The notes: a model not told the origin generated them from the letters alone. A stretch of DNA of 64,000 nucleotides from Arachnia rubra (GCF_019973735.1 NZ_AP024463.1:1054001-1118000); one strand, 5' to 3'. Positions 43,453 through 53,986 are shown, counted from the first letter of the stretch. Program-made: numbers and translations.

Positions 43453-44594
43453 TCAGTGATCCCTGTTGAGGGACTTGCGGCGCACGCTCAGACGGATGGC
43501 CTCCTCGTAGTGCCCGACCAGCTCTCCGCAGACATTGGCCCAGGTGCGGGTGAGCACGGACTCACGGCCGCCGCCCCGAAGGCGATGCGTTTGGCGTCGT
43601 CCCCGACGAGGTCTGCAACCCGGGCGAGCAGCTCCGCCAGGTTTCCCGGCTCGTAGAGCCAGCCGGTGCGCGACGGGTCGACGAGGTCGATGGGGCCCCC
43701 GCGCCTGGGGGCCACGACGGGCAGCCCCGAGGCCTTCGCCTCCTGGATGGCCTGGCAGAAGGTCTCCAGCTCACCGGTGTGGACGAACAGGTCGAGGCTG
43801 GCCATGGCGCGTGGCAGATCGTCGCCGCCCAGCTGCCCCAGGAAGGCCGCCTCAGGCAGCGCCTGCTCCAGCTCGGGGCGGGAGGGACCGTCGCCGATGA
43901 TCACCAGCCGGGCGCCGGGGACGCCCTTCAGGGCGGTCAGGTCCTGGACCTGCTTCTCGGCGGCCAGGCGACCCACGTAGCCGATCAGGCATCCGTCGGG
44001 GCCGGCGAGCTGGCGGTGGAGACCGTGATCGCGCTTGGCCGGGTCGAAGCGCTCCGAGTCCACGCCACGCCCCCAGATGCGGACGCGGGGGATGCCGTGG
44101 CTGATCAGCTGCTGCTGGGCATACGTCGACGGGGCGAAGTTCAGCGTCGCCAGGGAGTGCACCTGCGTCACGTGATGCCACAGCAGGTACTCGGCGTGTG
44201 GGAAGCCATACCGGGCGGCAAACGAGGGAACGTCCGTCTGGTAGATCGCCACCATGGGGATGCCCAGCCTGGCGGCGACGGAGGCGGCCTTGAACCCCAC
44301 GATGAATGGGGCGGCCAAGTGGATCACATCGGGGTTGAAACGGCTCAACAGCCGTTCGATGGTGAAGGAGGGAGTCGTCACCACCCGCACCGAGCCGTAT
44401 CCGGGAAGGCCGATGGAGGCGACGGTCTCCACAGGGAATCCCGCATAGTCCCTCGGGGTCCTGTCACCGTCAGCTGGTGCGATCACCATCGCCTCATGTC
44501 CGATGCCCCGGAGGTGCTCAAGCACCCGCAGGACGGAGTTCGTCACTCCGTTGACCTGCGGCAGGAACGACTCCGCAACGACGGCCACACGCAC
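43453..44594 (-). pseudogene. GT4 mannosyltransferase (MgtA-like) with a 3' frameshift
   Basis: GDP-mannose-dependent mannosyltransferase of lipomannan/glycolipid synthesis. N-terminus [55 protein letters not shown] and the donor motif [20 protein letters not shown] all match the family. The present frame ends at 43488 with an unusual SPCSPAPGP tail. One missing base near 43566-43575 would restore [20 protein letters not shown] and a stop at 43453. First core gene right of the island. The shift may be a sequencing slip; the lost tail is only about 35 residues. Confidence 0.82.
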
Positions 44595-44641
44595 TGCATC
44601 AGTCTACCTAGTCAACGACGCGCGACACCCCTGCCGTAAGT

Positions 44642-44647
44642 TATGAT
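44642..44647 (+). promoter_or_regulatory. Candidate -10 box of the MFS-TetR operon
   Basis: TATGAT lies 28 bases before GTG 44676 (five of six consensus bases). The -35 region is poor. TetR-type operators often lie here, but I see no clear palindrome. Confidence 0.4.
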
Positions 44648-44675
44648 GGTAAGCTGCCAAAAATAGGTGTAGGTT

Positions 44676-45932
44676 GTGGATGTGACCGCTGGCAGCAGGC
44701 GTAAAAATGGGGTGTCGCGACCCCAGACCCCTTTGCTTCTGAGCACTGTGCTCATGGTGTACGTGGGTCAGATGACCCTCAACCCGATCATTGCCCCACT
44801 GGCCCGTGACCTCGGGCTGCAGGACTGGCAGGTGGGGGTGACCATCTCCAGCGCTGCGCTGATGGTGGTGCTCACCTCGCAGGTCTGGGGCAGGCGTGCC
44901 CAGGCACTGGGTGCCAAACCCGTGCTGGTGGCAGCGTTGTCCATGGCTGTCATCACCATGGCCCTGTTCACCTGGGTGACGGCCGTGGGGCTGAGTGGCG
45001 GGCTGAGCGGGTGGCTGCTGTTCGCCCTGTTCCTGCTGCTGCGCGGTGTGGCGTTCGGGGTGGCCATCGCCGCAGTGCTTCCCACGGCCCAGTCCTATAT
45101 CGCCGAGGTCACCGACGACGGTCCGGAGCGTGTCAAGGGCATGGCCGGGATCGGTGCGGTGCAGGGGCTCGCGTCCATCCTGGGAGCCATCATCGGGGGT
45201 GCGCTGGCCGGATTCGGACTGCTCGTCCCCATCGGCGTGATTCCTCTGATGATCGGCATCAGCCTGATCCTCGTGGCTCTCCAGCTCGGACATGGGGAAC
45301 GCGGCCAGCTCATCGCGGCCCCGAAGCGGGTCAGCCCAGCCGATGCGCGCATCTGGCCGTTCCTGCTCGCCGGGTTCGGCATGTTCACGGCTCTGGGATT
45401 CATCCAGGTCACGGCGGGCTTCCTCATCAAGGACCGGCTCCTGCTGGGCTCTGAGGAGGCGGGCCAGATCACCGGCCTGATGATGCTCTGCATGGGGCTG
45501 GGCATGGTGCTGTCGCAGGTGGTGATCGTCCCCAAGAGCACGTGGGCTCCGCCCACGCTGCTTCGCGTTGGGACGGTGGTGTCTGCGCTGGGATTTGTGG
45601 CCCTGCTCCCGGAGACGGGAATGTGGCTGTTGCTCGTCGCCCTCTCGCTGCTGGGTCTGGGGCTCGGGATCGCCATCCCCGGGTACATGGCGGGGCCCAC
45701 CATGCTGGTGCGGCATGACGAGCAAGGTGGAGTCGCCGGGGTGGTCGGCGCGACAAACGGCCTCACCTACGTCATGGCCCCGACGCTCAGCACCATCCTG
45801 TATGGCTGGTGGCAGCCCCTTCCTGTCGTAATCTCGCTGATCGTGTTGACGTTCGTTGCCGTATTCGTGACGGTGCACCCGGCTTTCCGACGTTTCCAGC
45901 CACTCGCGGAGCAGCAGGAGGTTGAGCTTTGA
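44676..45932 (+). CDS. MFS transporter, drug-efflux type
   Basis: A 418-residue 12-helix MFS protein with VLMVYVGQMTLNPIIAPLAR in helix 1, QVWGRRAQALGAKPV after helix 2 and LLRGVAFGVAIAAVLPTAQSYIAE in helices 4-5 (antiporter-like region). GTG 44676 or GTG 44682 could be the start. It is coupled to a TetR regulator (TTGA overlap at 45929), so regulated efflux of a small molecule is likely; the substrate is unknown. It is on the core side of the island. Confidence 0.85.
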   Translation: MDVTAGSRRKNGVSRPQTPLLLSTVLMVYVGQMTLNPIIAPLARDLGLQDWQVGVTISSAALMVVLTSQVWGRRAQALGAKPVLVAALSMAVITMALFTWVTAVGLSGGLSGWLLFALFLLLRGVAFGVAIAAVLPTAQSYIAEVTDDGPERVKGMAGIGAVQGLASILGAIIGGALAGFGLLVPIGVIPLMIGISLILVALQLGHGERGQLIAAPKRVSPADARIWPFLLAGFGMFTALGFIQVTAGFLIKDRLLLGSEEAGQITGLMMLCMGLGMVLSQVVIVPKSTWAPPTLLRVGTVVSALGFVALLPETGMWLLLVALSLLGLGLGIAIPGYMAGPTMLVRHDEQGGVAGVVGATNGLTYVMAPTLSTILYGWWQPLPVVISLIVLTFVAVFVTVHPAFRRFQPLAEQQEVEL

Positions 45933-46624
45933 CGGCGGCGGAGGGGCGAAGAGGGCGTCCGCCCCGGCTCACCCGGGGGATGGTGGCGCAGGCGGTGCTT
46001 GAGACCGGTTTCCCCAGGCTGACGTTCGCGGCGGTGAGGGAGCGTCTCGGGGTGGGGGAGAGCACTCTGTTCCGTTATGCACCCGACCGTGATGAACTGG
46101 TGCGGTTGGGGCTCGGCCTCGTCATCGGGTCCATAGCCTGGCCCGAGCTGGAGGGGACCTGGCGTGAAGTGCTGGCCCGGTACGCCCACTGCGCCTGGTG
46201 GGGGTATGAAAGCCACCCCGGCTCGGCCACCGAGGTGTCCAGGGGCATCATTCCATCTGAGGGAATCCGGATCCTGGACGATGTGTGCGTCCACCTGATG
46301 GACTGCGGGTTCACCGCGCAGGAGGCGGTACTGTCCTGCGACCTGGTGTTCGACCTCGTGGTCGACAGCCGCCGCGGCGTGGAGCACCTTGATGGGCTGC
46401 TGGGTGATGACGGCTCAAGGCGCGCAGAGATCAAGGAGGTCTGGGGTTCGGAGGCAGAGACCGGTTGGGACGCGTGTCACAGGGCCGTTGCGGAGGCGAG
46501 ACGAGCCGCCGTCGGCGTCGCCCCCTTCGAGTGGTTCCGCAGAAAGCTGGAGGTGCTCCTGGACGGTCTGTCCGTGACCATCGGGCACAACTCCGACAAC
46601 CTCCCTGTCGAGCGTCCGGAGTGA
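45929..46624 (+). CDS. TetR-family transcriptional regulator
   Basis: A 231-residue protein with an N-terminal HTH (GMVAQAVLETGFPRLTFAAV, RERLGVGESTLFRYAPDRDE) and a helical ligand domain. TTG 45929 overlaps the MFS stop. It probably represses its own operon. No DNA operator was identified with confidence. Confidence 0.8.
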   Translation: MTAAEGRRGRPPRLTRGMVAQAVLETGFPRLTFAAVRERLGVGESTLFRYAPDRDELVRLGLGLVIGSIAWPELEGTWREVLARYAHCAWWGYESHPGSATEVSRGIIPSEGIRILDDVCVHLMDCGFTAQEAVLSCDLVFDLVVDSRRGVEHLDGLLGDDGSRRAEIKEVWGSEAETGWDACHRAVAEARRAAVGVAPFEWFRRKLEVLLDGLSVTIGHNSDNLPVERPE

Positions 46625-46666
46625 TCGGCTGTGCCTGATGATTGGGTCCAGGGCGCTTTCGTGGGC

Positions 46667-46672
46667 TACAGT
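46667..46672 (+). promoter_or_regulatory. Candidate -10 box for the DEAD-box helicase
   Basis: TACAGT in GGGCTACAGTGATG, about 200 bases before the helicase start. That would give a long 5' UTR, as is common for cold-shock RNA helicases. The interval 46625-46870 holds no gene that I can support. Confidence 0.35.
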
Positions 46673-46870
46673 GATGCGTCGGCCTCATTGGCCCGGCCCG
46701 GGGCGTCGCTGACCAATCCCCGGGTTCCCTGAGCCGGATACCGGCTGTCAGCATCGCGCATCAAGCGCCAACGGCCGTCTTGTGTTGAGAGCTTCTCTTA
46801 TGGGACGAGACGAGCCACAGCCCGCGGATCTCTCCGCTGGGCCCGAGACGAGCACGTTTGAGGACCTGAC

Positions 46871-48908
46871 ATGGCCATGCCCAAGAAGAAACCCAAGTCG
46901 CACAAGGCGGACGGTACCCCGAAGAGACGTTGGACCGCCGCCGAGCGCGCAGCCCGCGGCCACAAACCCCGCAAATCCGGAGGAGTCCGCAACCCCGAGG
47001 CGCGCGCCCGGCGCGACGAGATCCCGGGCCGCGTGGAACGCGCCGACTGGCATGAGCGTCGCGACGACCCCCGTCAGTCCCGGTTCTCCCGTGATGACAG
47101 GGATGGCGACCACTCGCGAGGCGGGAGATTCCGCGACCGCGACGAGCCCTTCCGCGACGGGGGGCGGCGGGGCCGGCGGTTCGGGGACTCGCGTGAACGG
47201 TTCCGCGGGGATGACCGCCGCGACAGTGGCCGCTGGCGCGGTGAGCACGATGCCGACCGGCGGGAAGGCCGGCGATATGATTCGCGCCGGGACTGGGACA
47301 GGGATTCCAGGCGTCCGGGACGGCGTGACGTCGATCGCGACGCTGATCGTCGTGGTTGGCGCGATGACCGAGGCTTCGAACGCCATGACTCCGACCGTCG
47401 ACGTGGCTTCGACCGGGACGACCGCCCCCGCGGCTACCGGGGCCCCGCCAGGGGACACCATGACCGTTCCCGTGGTCGCCGCGAACACGAGCCCCGTGGC
47501 TTCGACCGCCGCCGAGACCATGAGCCCCACGACGTCCAGGATTCCGGTCTGGACCAGATGAGCTGGCAGGCCACCACCGTCGACGTTGAGGTCACCGAAC
47601 GCGACGAGACCTCAGGGTTCGCCGAGCTGGGGGTGGCCATCCCGCTCGTGGCGGCCCTCGCCCAGCAGGGCATCACAGATCCCTTCCCGATCCAGCGCGC
47701 CACCATCGCCGACGCCATCGCGGGTCGGGACGTGCTGGGGCGCGGACGCACCGGCTCCGGGAAGACCCTGGCCTTCGGCCTGCCGCTGCTGACCCGTCTG
47801 GCTGCCGGTGAGGCGACAGGTACCCCCCCGCGCCGTGGTCCTGACCCCCACCCGCGAACTGGCGTTGCAGATCGCCGACAACCTGTCCCCGCTGGCCGCC
47901 GTGATGGGGCTACGCCTGTTCCTGGTGGCTGGTGGCATGGCCTACGCGCCGCAGATCAAGGCCTTCGAACGGGGAGTGGACGTGGTGGTGGCCACCCCCG
48001 GCCGGCTCATCGATCTCCTGGAGCAGGGAGCCGCCGACCTCAGCCAGGTCGAGGTGATGGTCCTCGACGAGGCCGACCACATGAGCGACCTCGGTTTCCT
48101 GCCAGCCGTCACCACCATCCTCGACGCCGTGCCGGCCGACGGGCAGCGGCTGTTGTTCTCCGCCACCCTCGACGGCGCCGTCGACAAGCTGGTCAGGCGC
48201 TATCTCGCGGATCCTGTGACCCATGAGGTGGACTCTGGCAAGGCGTCGGTGACCACCATGAGTCATCATGTGCTGCTCCTGGCACCACATCACAAGAACC
48301 AGGTCACGGCTGAGATCGCGAACCGCGAGGGCAGGACCGTCATCTTTGCCCGCACCCAGATGGGAACCGACCGCATCGCAGGACAGCTGCGCGACGCCGG
48401 GGTAATGGCGGGGGCGCTGCACGGCGGTCTCACCCAGGGGGCGCGTGCGCGCATCCTCGCGGCCTTCAAGAGCGGGGAGGTGCCTGTCCTGGTAGCCACC
48501 GATGTGGCGGCGCGGGGCATCCACGTCGACGACGTCTCCCTGGTGCTCCAGGTGGACCCGCCCAAGACCCACAAGGACTACCTCCACCGCGCCGGGCGCA
48601 CTGCCCGGGCAGGGGAGGAGGGGGCCGTGGTGAGTCTCGTCCTGCCGCATCAGCGCAAGCAGATGCGCCGCATGGTGGGTCAGGCCGGGGTCAAGACTGA
48701 ACCGGTTGAGGTGACGCCGGGCAGCGAGGCGCTCACGTCGCTGACAGGTTCCCGGCCCTGCCTCGGTGCGCCTGTCACGGAGGCCGACTACCAGGCCCTG
48801 ATCGCACCTCGCCCACAGCAGCGACGCCGTCCCGGCGGCGGCCGTGGCCGCGGCCCCTGGCGGCGTGGCGGGCGGCGGGATCGTGGCCACCGGGAAGACC
48901 GGGATTAA
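46871..48908 (+). pseudogene. DEAD-box RNA helicase split by a frameshift at a C7 run
   Basis: ATG 46871 begins a Lys-rich start and then a long Arg/Asp-rich low-complexity tail (about residues 40-230, RDDRD-type repeats). The helicase core follows: Q motif GITDPFPIQ, motif I GRTGSGKT. At CCCCCCC 47823-47829 the frame ends in PPRRGPD; the next frame reads PPRAVVLTPTRELALQI, then VVATPGRL, VLDEADHM (motif II), FSATL, VATDVAARGIHVDD and HRAGRTARAG to 48908. One C too many explains it: sequencing slip, real mutation, or slippage-based phase variation. If corrected, about 678 residues. Confidence 0.85.
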
Positions 48909-48920
48909 AATCTGCCCGCC

Positions 48921-49838
48921 ATGACCGACACTCTTCAGGTACGGCTGGCCACCGCAGCCGATGCCCCAGGAATGCTGCGCGTCAGCCAGACCGCCTTTTC
49001 CGCCCGTCGCCCCGCAGGGCCCCCGCCAGCTGCGCTTTCAGACAGTCTCGCTGATGTGGAGCGGGCCCTGGCCAAGGGGTGGGGGGTGTGCGCCTTCGAC
49101 GGCGGTCGCATGGTCGGGAGCCTGCTGGTGGCGCGGGACGGCGAGACCGCCACATTGCGGCGGGTCTGCGTCCTCCCCGATGCGGCCGGCCGCGGAGTCG
49201 CGAAGGCTATGGTCGGCGGTGCCGTCTCGCTCGCGGTGGACGCAGGCCTGCGGAGAGTGGAACTCCTGTGCCGCCCTGAATTCCCGGAGCTCGCGAAGTG
49301 GTGGTCGGAGCATGGCTTCACCCTGGTCCGCCAGAACACCGACGGGCTGGTCCTGGGACGTGACCTGCCCGTCGGGATTACCGTCCCCACGCCTGGGGCG
49401 ATGCAGGCCCTCGGAGTGGAGCTGGCGGGCCTGCTCCGGGCCGGAGACGTGATCATCGCCACCGGCGGGCTGGGTGCGGGCAAGACCACCCTTGCGCAGG
49501 GCATCGGTGAGGGCCTGCGCGTCGAGGGGCCGGTGATCTCACCCACTTTCGTGCTCTCCCGCATCCACCCGTCTGCCGGTGCCGGCCCCAGCCTGGTGCA
49601 CGTCGATGCCTACCGCATGACGGACGCGGGAGAACTGGCTGACATCGACCTCGATGCCACCCTGCCGGAGGCGGTGACCCTCGTCGAGTGGGGGGAGGGG
49701 CTTGCTGAATGGCTCTCGGAGGACCGTCTGGAGATAGACATCGACCGTCAGGCCGGTGATGATGCCCGATACGTGACCCTGACCGGCGTCGGTCCCCGCT
49801 GGGCCGGAGCGCTGGAACCCCTGAGGAGGCAACCATGA
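48921..49838 (+). CDS. tsaE: GNAT domain fused to tRNA t6A ATPase TsaE
   Basis: 305 residues. An N-terminal GNAT acetyltransferase domain (about 5-148, with LPDAAGRGVAKAMV as the acetyl-CoA loop) is joined to TsaE: P-loop GGLGAGKT (182-189), SPTFVLSRIH, HVDAYRM and LVEWGE. TsaE drives the TsaBD complex that makes t6A37 in tRNA. Its stop overlaps tsaB (ATGA, 49835). The tRNA role is clear; the acetylation target is not. The order tsaE-tsaB-rimI-tsaD is conserved in actinobacteria. Confidence 0.93.
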   Translation: MTDTLQVRLATAADAPGMLRVSQTAFSARRPAGPPPAALSDSLADVERALAKGWGVCAFDGGRMVGSLLVARDGETATLRRVCVLPDAAGRGVAKAMVGGAVSLAVDAGLRRVELLCRPEFPELAKWWSEHGFTLVRQNTDGLVLGRDLPVGITVPTPGAMQALGVELAGLLRAGDVIIATGGLGAGKTTLAQGIGEGLRVEGPVISPTFVLSRIHPSAGAGPSLVHVDAYRMTDAGELADIDLDATLPEAVTLVEWGEGLAEWLSEDRLEIDIDRQAGDDARYVTLTGVGPRWAGALEPLRRQP

Positions 49839-50455
49839 CCTGGACCCTGGGAATCGACACCTCCCACCATGTGGCCGCCGGCCTCGCCCGGGACGGGGAG
49901 CCGGTGGCCTCCGAGGTGGTGCCCGACACCCGGGCCCACGGCGAGACCCTCATCCCCTTGGTCCAGCGTCTCTGCGCCTCGGTGGGTATCGCCGTGACCG
50001 ACGTCGGCGCCTATGCCGTCGGGATGGGTCCTGGGCCGTTCACCGGGCTGCGGGTCGGAATCGTCGCGGCCCGGACTCTGGCATCGGTCTCGGGCAGGCC
50101 TCTGCATGGCGTCTGTTCCCTGGATGTGCTGGCCGCGCAGTGGGTCGACGCGCCGCCGGAGTTCGTCGTGGCCTCCGATGCCCGGCGCAGGGAGTTCTAC
50201 TGGGCGCTCTACCGGGACGGCACCAGGGTCGACGACCCCCAGGTGAGCGCACCGGAAACCCTGCCCGGCTTGCCTGCGGCCGGCCCGGTCTTCGATGATC
50301 CCGCTGGTCCGCGGGCCCTCGACGCGGGCGTGCTGGCAGCCTGCTGGGGCAGCCTGCCGCCCGTTGACGGCGAACCCTTCTACCTGCGGCCCGCGGACGC
50401 CACGGTGCCGAAGGCCCGCAAGTCGGCGCTGCCCCGGCTCAGGGCCCCGCGATGA
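49835..50455 (+). CDS. tsaB: tRNA t6A threonylcarbamoyladenosine complex subunit TsaB
   Basis: 206 residues of the ASKHA fold: LGIDTSHHVAAGLARDGE, YAVGMGPGPFTGLRVGI and VASDARRREFYWALYRD are family marks. It binds TsaD and TsaE. Coupled on both sides by ATGA overlaps (49835, 50452). Confidence 0.93.
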   Translation: MTWTLGIDTSHHVAAGLARDGEPVASEVVPDTRAHGETLIPLVQRLCASVGIAVTDVGAYAVGMGPGPFTGLRVGIVAARTLASVSGRPLHGVCSLDVLAAQWVDAPPEFVVASDARRREFYWALYRDGTRVDDPQVSAPETLPGLPAAGPVFDDPAGPRALDAGVLAACWGSLPPVDGEPFYLRPADATVPKARKSALPRLRAPR

Positions 50456-50907
50456 TTGTCCGTCCAGCCCACCCGGCGGATGCTCCCGCGCTGGCCGGCC
50501 TGGAGACTGCGTTCCCGATGCGGCGGCGCTGGTCGGAGGTGTCCTGGCTGGAAGAGATCTCTGGGCCCGGGCGGCTCGTCGAGGTTGCTGAAGCCGGCAC
50601 GGTGATTGCCTGCGCGGCCTGGCGCTGTGCCGGGGAGACCGTCGACCTGGACCGGATCATCGTCGCTGGGGAGCATCGTAGGCGGGGGATCGCGGCTCAT
50701 CTCCTGGAGAGCGGGCTTTCCTGGGCCACGAAGCAGGGCGCACGGAATGTGATGCTGGAGGTGGCCGATGACAATCCGGCGGCCATCGAGCTCTACCGTG
50801 GAGCCGGGTTCGCCGCTGTCGCCCGGCGTGCGAGCTACTACGGCGGCGCCGATGCGCTGGTCCTGGAGATGACGCTGGCACCGGAAGGCGTGAAGGAGTA
50901 CCAATGA
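50452..50907 (+). CDS. rimI: GNAT N-acetyltransferase RimI
   Basis: A 151-residue GNAT protein with [20 protein letters not shown] (acetyl-CoA loop) and [19 protein letters not shown], the RimI signature. It acetylates a protein N-terminus, in E. coli that of ribosomal S18. ATGA overlaps with tsaB and tsaD on either side. Confidence 0.92.
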   Translation: MIVRPAHPADAPALAGLETAFPMRRRWSEVSWLEEISGPGRLVEVAEAGTVIACAAWRCAGETVDLDRIIVAGEHRRRGIAAHLLESGLSWATKQGARNVMLEVADDNPAAIELYRGAGFAAVARRASYYGGADALVLEMTLAPEGVKEYQ

Positions 50908-51947
50908 GCGAACCGTTGATCCTGGGTATCGAGTCCTCGTGCGACGAGACCGGCGTGGGGATCGTCCGCGGCGACCAGCTGCTGGCCAGTGAGGTCGCCA
51001 GCTCCGTCGACCTGCATGTGCGTTTCGGCGGGGTCGTGCCGGAGATCGCATCCCGTGCGCACCTCTCGGCTTTCGTACCGACCTTGGAACGCGCCGTCGC
51101 CGCCGCTGGCGTTGACCTCGCTGAGATCGACGCCAGCGCGGTCACCGCCGGGCCCGGCCTGATGGGGGCGCTGCTGGTGGGAATCTCGGCCGCCAAGGCC
51201 CTCGCCGCGTACCTCGGCAAACCGCTGTACGGGGTGAACCACCTCGTCGGGCACATCGCCGTCGACCTCCTCGACCACGGCCCCCTCCCGATGCCCGCCC
51301 TGGCCCTGCTGGTCTCCGGAGGTCACACCTCCCTGCTGCACGTCCGCGACCTGGCCCGCGACATCGAGGAACTGGGCTCCACCATCGACGACGCCGCGGG
51401 TGAGGCCTACGACAAGGTGGCGCGACTGCTCGGCCTGCCCTACCCGGGTGGTCCCGTCATCGATCGCGCCGCGGCCGGTGGCGATCCCGCGGCCATCCGT
51501 TTCCCGCGCGGCCTGACGGCGCGCCACGACCTCGAGAAACACCGCTTCGACTTCTCCTTCTCCGGGTTGAAGACGGCGGTGGCGCGTTGGGTGGAGACCG
51601 CCCGGTTGGAGGGCCGGGAGGTTCCTGTGGGAGACGTGTGCGCCAGCTTCCAGGAAGCCGTCGCCGATGTGCTGGTCTCCAAAACCCTTGACGCTGCCCA
51701 GCATCTCGGGGTGGAGACGATCCTGCTCGGAGGGGGAGTAGCCGCCAACTCACGGCTGCGTGGACTGCTTGAGGAACGGGCCGGCGGAGAGGGGCTTGCG
51801 GTGCGGCGACCGAGGCCGGGGCTGTGCACCGACAACGGGGCCATGATCGCCGCCGTCGGCCTGACAGCCGTGCGCGCAGGATTGCCGTCGTCGCCGCTGG
51901 ACTTCTCCGCTCAGACCGGGCTGCCGGTCACTCGGATTGTGGTCTGA
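50904..51947 (+). CDS. tsaD: tRNA N6-adenosine threonylcarbamoyltransferase TsaD
   Basis: Transfers threonylcarbamoyl to A37 of ANN-decoding tRNAs. 347 residues, normal length: [13 protein letters not shown], the metal ligands His113 and His117 (YGVNHLVGH), [28 protein letters not shown] and the C-terminal TDNGAMIA. Last gene of the t6A operon. Confidence 0.96.
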   Translation: MSEPLILGIESSCDETGVGIVRGDQLLASEVASSVDLHVRFGGVVPEIASRAHLSAFVPTLERAVAAAGVDLAEIDASAVTAGPGLMGALLVGISAAKALAAYLGKPLYGVNHLVGHIAVDLLDHGPLPMPALALLVSGGHTSLLHVRDLARDIEELGSTIDDAAGEAYDKVARLLGLPYPGGPVIDRAAAGGDPAAIRFPRGLTARHDLEKHRFDFSFSGLKTAVARWVETARLEGREVPVGDVCASFQEAVADVLVSKTLDAAQHLGVETILLGGGVAANSRLRGLLEERAGGEGLAVRRPRPGLCTDNGAMIAAVGLTAVRAGLPSSPLDFSAQTGLPVTRIVV

Positions 51948-51970
51948 ACTGTGGTCTGATAAGGGGTCTC

Positions 51971-51985
51971 ACGTATCAGATACGT
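51971..51985. promoter_or_regulatory. 15-bp palindrome before the peptide-transport operon
   Basis: ACGTATCAGATACGT is a perfect palindrome with 7-bp arms. GTCTCAC flanks it on both sides (51966 and about 51995). It lies 117 bases before the binding-protein start, so a repressor site for the transporter operon is plausible. Confidence 0.45.
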
Positions 51986-52101
51986 AACAATATGTCTCAC
52001 AACTGACCCCCGGGGTGCGTGATGACTTCGACTACCACTAGGGTCCGATGCCAACCGGTCCTGTGGTGGGACCGCATGTCGGCTCACGACAAGGAGAAAA
52101 C

Positions 52102-53919
52102 ATGAAGTTCAGGGGAACCAAGGCGGCCCTGGCTGTGCTGGTGAGCGGAGCGCTGGTGCTCAGTGCCTGTTCCAGTGGCGACGAGGCCGAAGACAATGCC
52201 AAGCCCGCAGCCTCCGAGACCGCCATCGGAGGCGACAATCCATGCGTCCGGGACGTGGGTATCAAGGAGACTGCCGATGGTCAGGTGGTCTACAGCCCCG
52301 GCGCTGGAAACTGGGGTGCCTACAACTCGCTCACCTCGGCGACGAACTCCGTCTACAACCAGGTGGTCGTTGATCAGCTTCTCGGTAATTTCTGGTACTT
52401 CGGTACTGACGGCACCATCTGCGAGGACAAGGAATTCGGTTCTTTCGAGACAGTCAGCCAGGACCCGCTCGAGATGAAGTACACCATCTCCGACAAGGCT
52501 ACGTGGTCGGATGGAACCCCTGTCACCATCAACGACTTCCTGCTGGCCTGGGCCGCCCAGAACCCCGAGTTCGTGGCGCCGGGTCTGATCAGTGGAACGG
52601 ACGAGAATGCCCAGGCTGTCTTCAACCATGTCTCCACGGTGTGGGCGGAACAGGTCCCGGAGGGGCCGCAGGGTGAGATCAACGGCAAGACCTTCACCAT
52701 GAAGTTCAAGGGCAATTACCCTGACTACAAAATCATGGTGGATCCCCCGCTCCCGGCCCATGTGGTCGCCAAGCAGGCCGGTCTTACCTCCGACCAGCTT
52801 GCTCAGGCGATCCTGAGCCGCGATGCGGACACGGTCAAGAAGGCGGCTGATTTCTGGAATAGCGGCTGGATCTTCAACCCGGGCGAGTTGCCCAATTCCG
52901 ATCTGGTCCCGTCCTCGAACCGCTACCAGCTCAAGGCGTGGAAGGACAACAACGTCACTCTGGAGGCGAACCCGAACTACTGGGGAACCCCAGCAGGGAC
53001 GAAGAATCTGGTGTTCTCCTACGTGGACGACAACCAGATGGCGCAGTCGCTGCAGAACGGTGACCTGGATGTGATTCGTCCGCAGGCTACCGTTGACACC
53101 GTCGACACCCTTAAGGGCATGGGGTCCTCCGTCAACATGTCGACCTACTCGGAACTGACCTGGGAACACCTGGACTTCAACTTCCGTGACAACAACGTGT
53201 TCTCTGACTCCCAGGGTGGACAGAAGCTGCGCGAGGCCTTCGCCTACTGCATTCCGCGCCAGACCATCGTCGACACCATCATCAAACCGATTGATCCCAA
53301 TGCGACGGTGATGAACGCCCGGGAAGCGTTCCCGTTCCAGTCCGACTACAAGACGATCACTTCAACGTCCTACGATGGTCGGTACGACACGGTCGACATC
53401 GAGAAGGCCAAGCAGCTGGTGGCAGAAAGCGGCGTTCAGACTCCCGTCAAAGTTCGGCTCGGATACAAAGCCGGCAACCAGCGGCGCACGGAAACCGTCC
53501 AGGCCATCCAGTCCTCCTGCAAGGATGCCGGCTTCAACGTGGTGGATTCCCCTGCGCCGGACTTCTTCCAGAAGGATCTCGTGAATGGCGACTACGAGGT
53601 CGCTCTTTATGCCTGGTCGAGCTCCGGTCAGATCGTCACCGGACAGAACATCCAGGCCACCGGTAGGCCCCAGAACTACGGTAAGTACTCCAACGCGACA
53701 GTGGACCAGGCCTGGGACAAGATGACCAACACCCTTGACCGGGGGGAGCAGCTCGAGCAGCTCAAGATCATCGAGAAGACGGAATGGGACACACTGTTCA
53801 ACATCCCGCTTTACGCCCACCCGGGCGTCACCGCGTGGAAGAACAAGGTCAAGAACGTCCGCCCCACATCCACCCAGACCCTGACGTCCTGGAACGCCTA
53901 CCAATGGCGGGTGAAGTGA
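52102..53919 (+). CDS. Peptide ABC transporter substrate-binding lipoprotein (SBP family 5)
   Basis: 605 residues with a lipoprotein signal: basic start MKFRGTK, hydrophobic helix and lipobox LSAC with Cys23. The mature part has the family 5 pattern (YTISDKATWSDGTPVTINDF, LVPSSNRYQLKAWKDNNVTL, EANPNYWGTP). It captures di- or oligopeptides at the cell surface for the permeases downstream. ATG 52102 has AAGGAG seven bases upstream. Confidence 0.93.
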   Translation: MKFRGTKAALAVLVSGALVLSACSSGDEAEDNAKPAASETAIGGDNPCVRDVGIKETADGQVVYSPGAGNWGAYNSLTSATNSVYNQVVVDQLLGNFWYFGTDGTICEDKEFGSFETVSQDPLEMKYTISDKATWSDGTPVTINDFLLAWAAQNPEFVAPGLISGTDENAQAVFNHVSTVWAEQVPEGPQGEINGKTFTMKFKGNYPDYKIMVDPPLPAHVVAKQAGLTSDQLAQAILSRDADTVKKAADFWNSGWIFNPGELPNSDLVPSSNRYQLKAWKDNNVTLEANPNYWGTPAGTKNLVFSYVDDNQMAQSLQNGDLDVIRPQATVDTVDTLKGMGSSVNMSTYSELTWEHLDFNFRDNNVFSDSQGGQKLREAFAYCIPRQTIVDTIIKPIDPNATVMNAREAFPFQSDYKTITSTSYDGRYDTVDIEKAKQLVAESGVQTPVKVRLGYKAGNQRRTETVQAIQSSCKDAGFNVVDSPAPDFFQKDLVNGDYEVALYAWSSSGQIVTGQNIQATGRPQNYGKYSNATVDQAWDKMTNTLDRGEQLEQLKIIEKTEWDTLFNIPLYAHPGVTAWKNKVKNVRPTSTQTLTSWNAYQWRVK

Positions 53920-53946
53920 CATCTGATCTGATCTGAACTGAACTCT

Positions 53947-53986
53947 TTCGTGGGGGTGGGCTGTCTTGGAGGCTCGCCCCCACGAA
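53947..53986. terminator. Hairpin between binding protein and permease genes
   Basis: Left arm from 53947 (TTCGTGGGGG) and right arm ending 53986 (CCCCCACGAA) form ten perfect pairs plus more with wobble. It lies 27 bases after the binding-protein stop. It may act as a partial terminator so that the lipoprotein is made in excess over the permeases. Confidence 0.6.
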
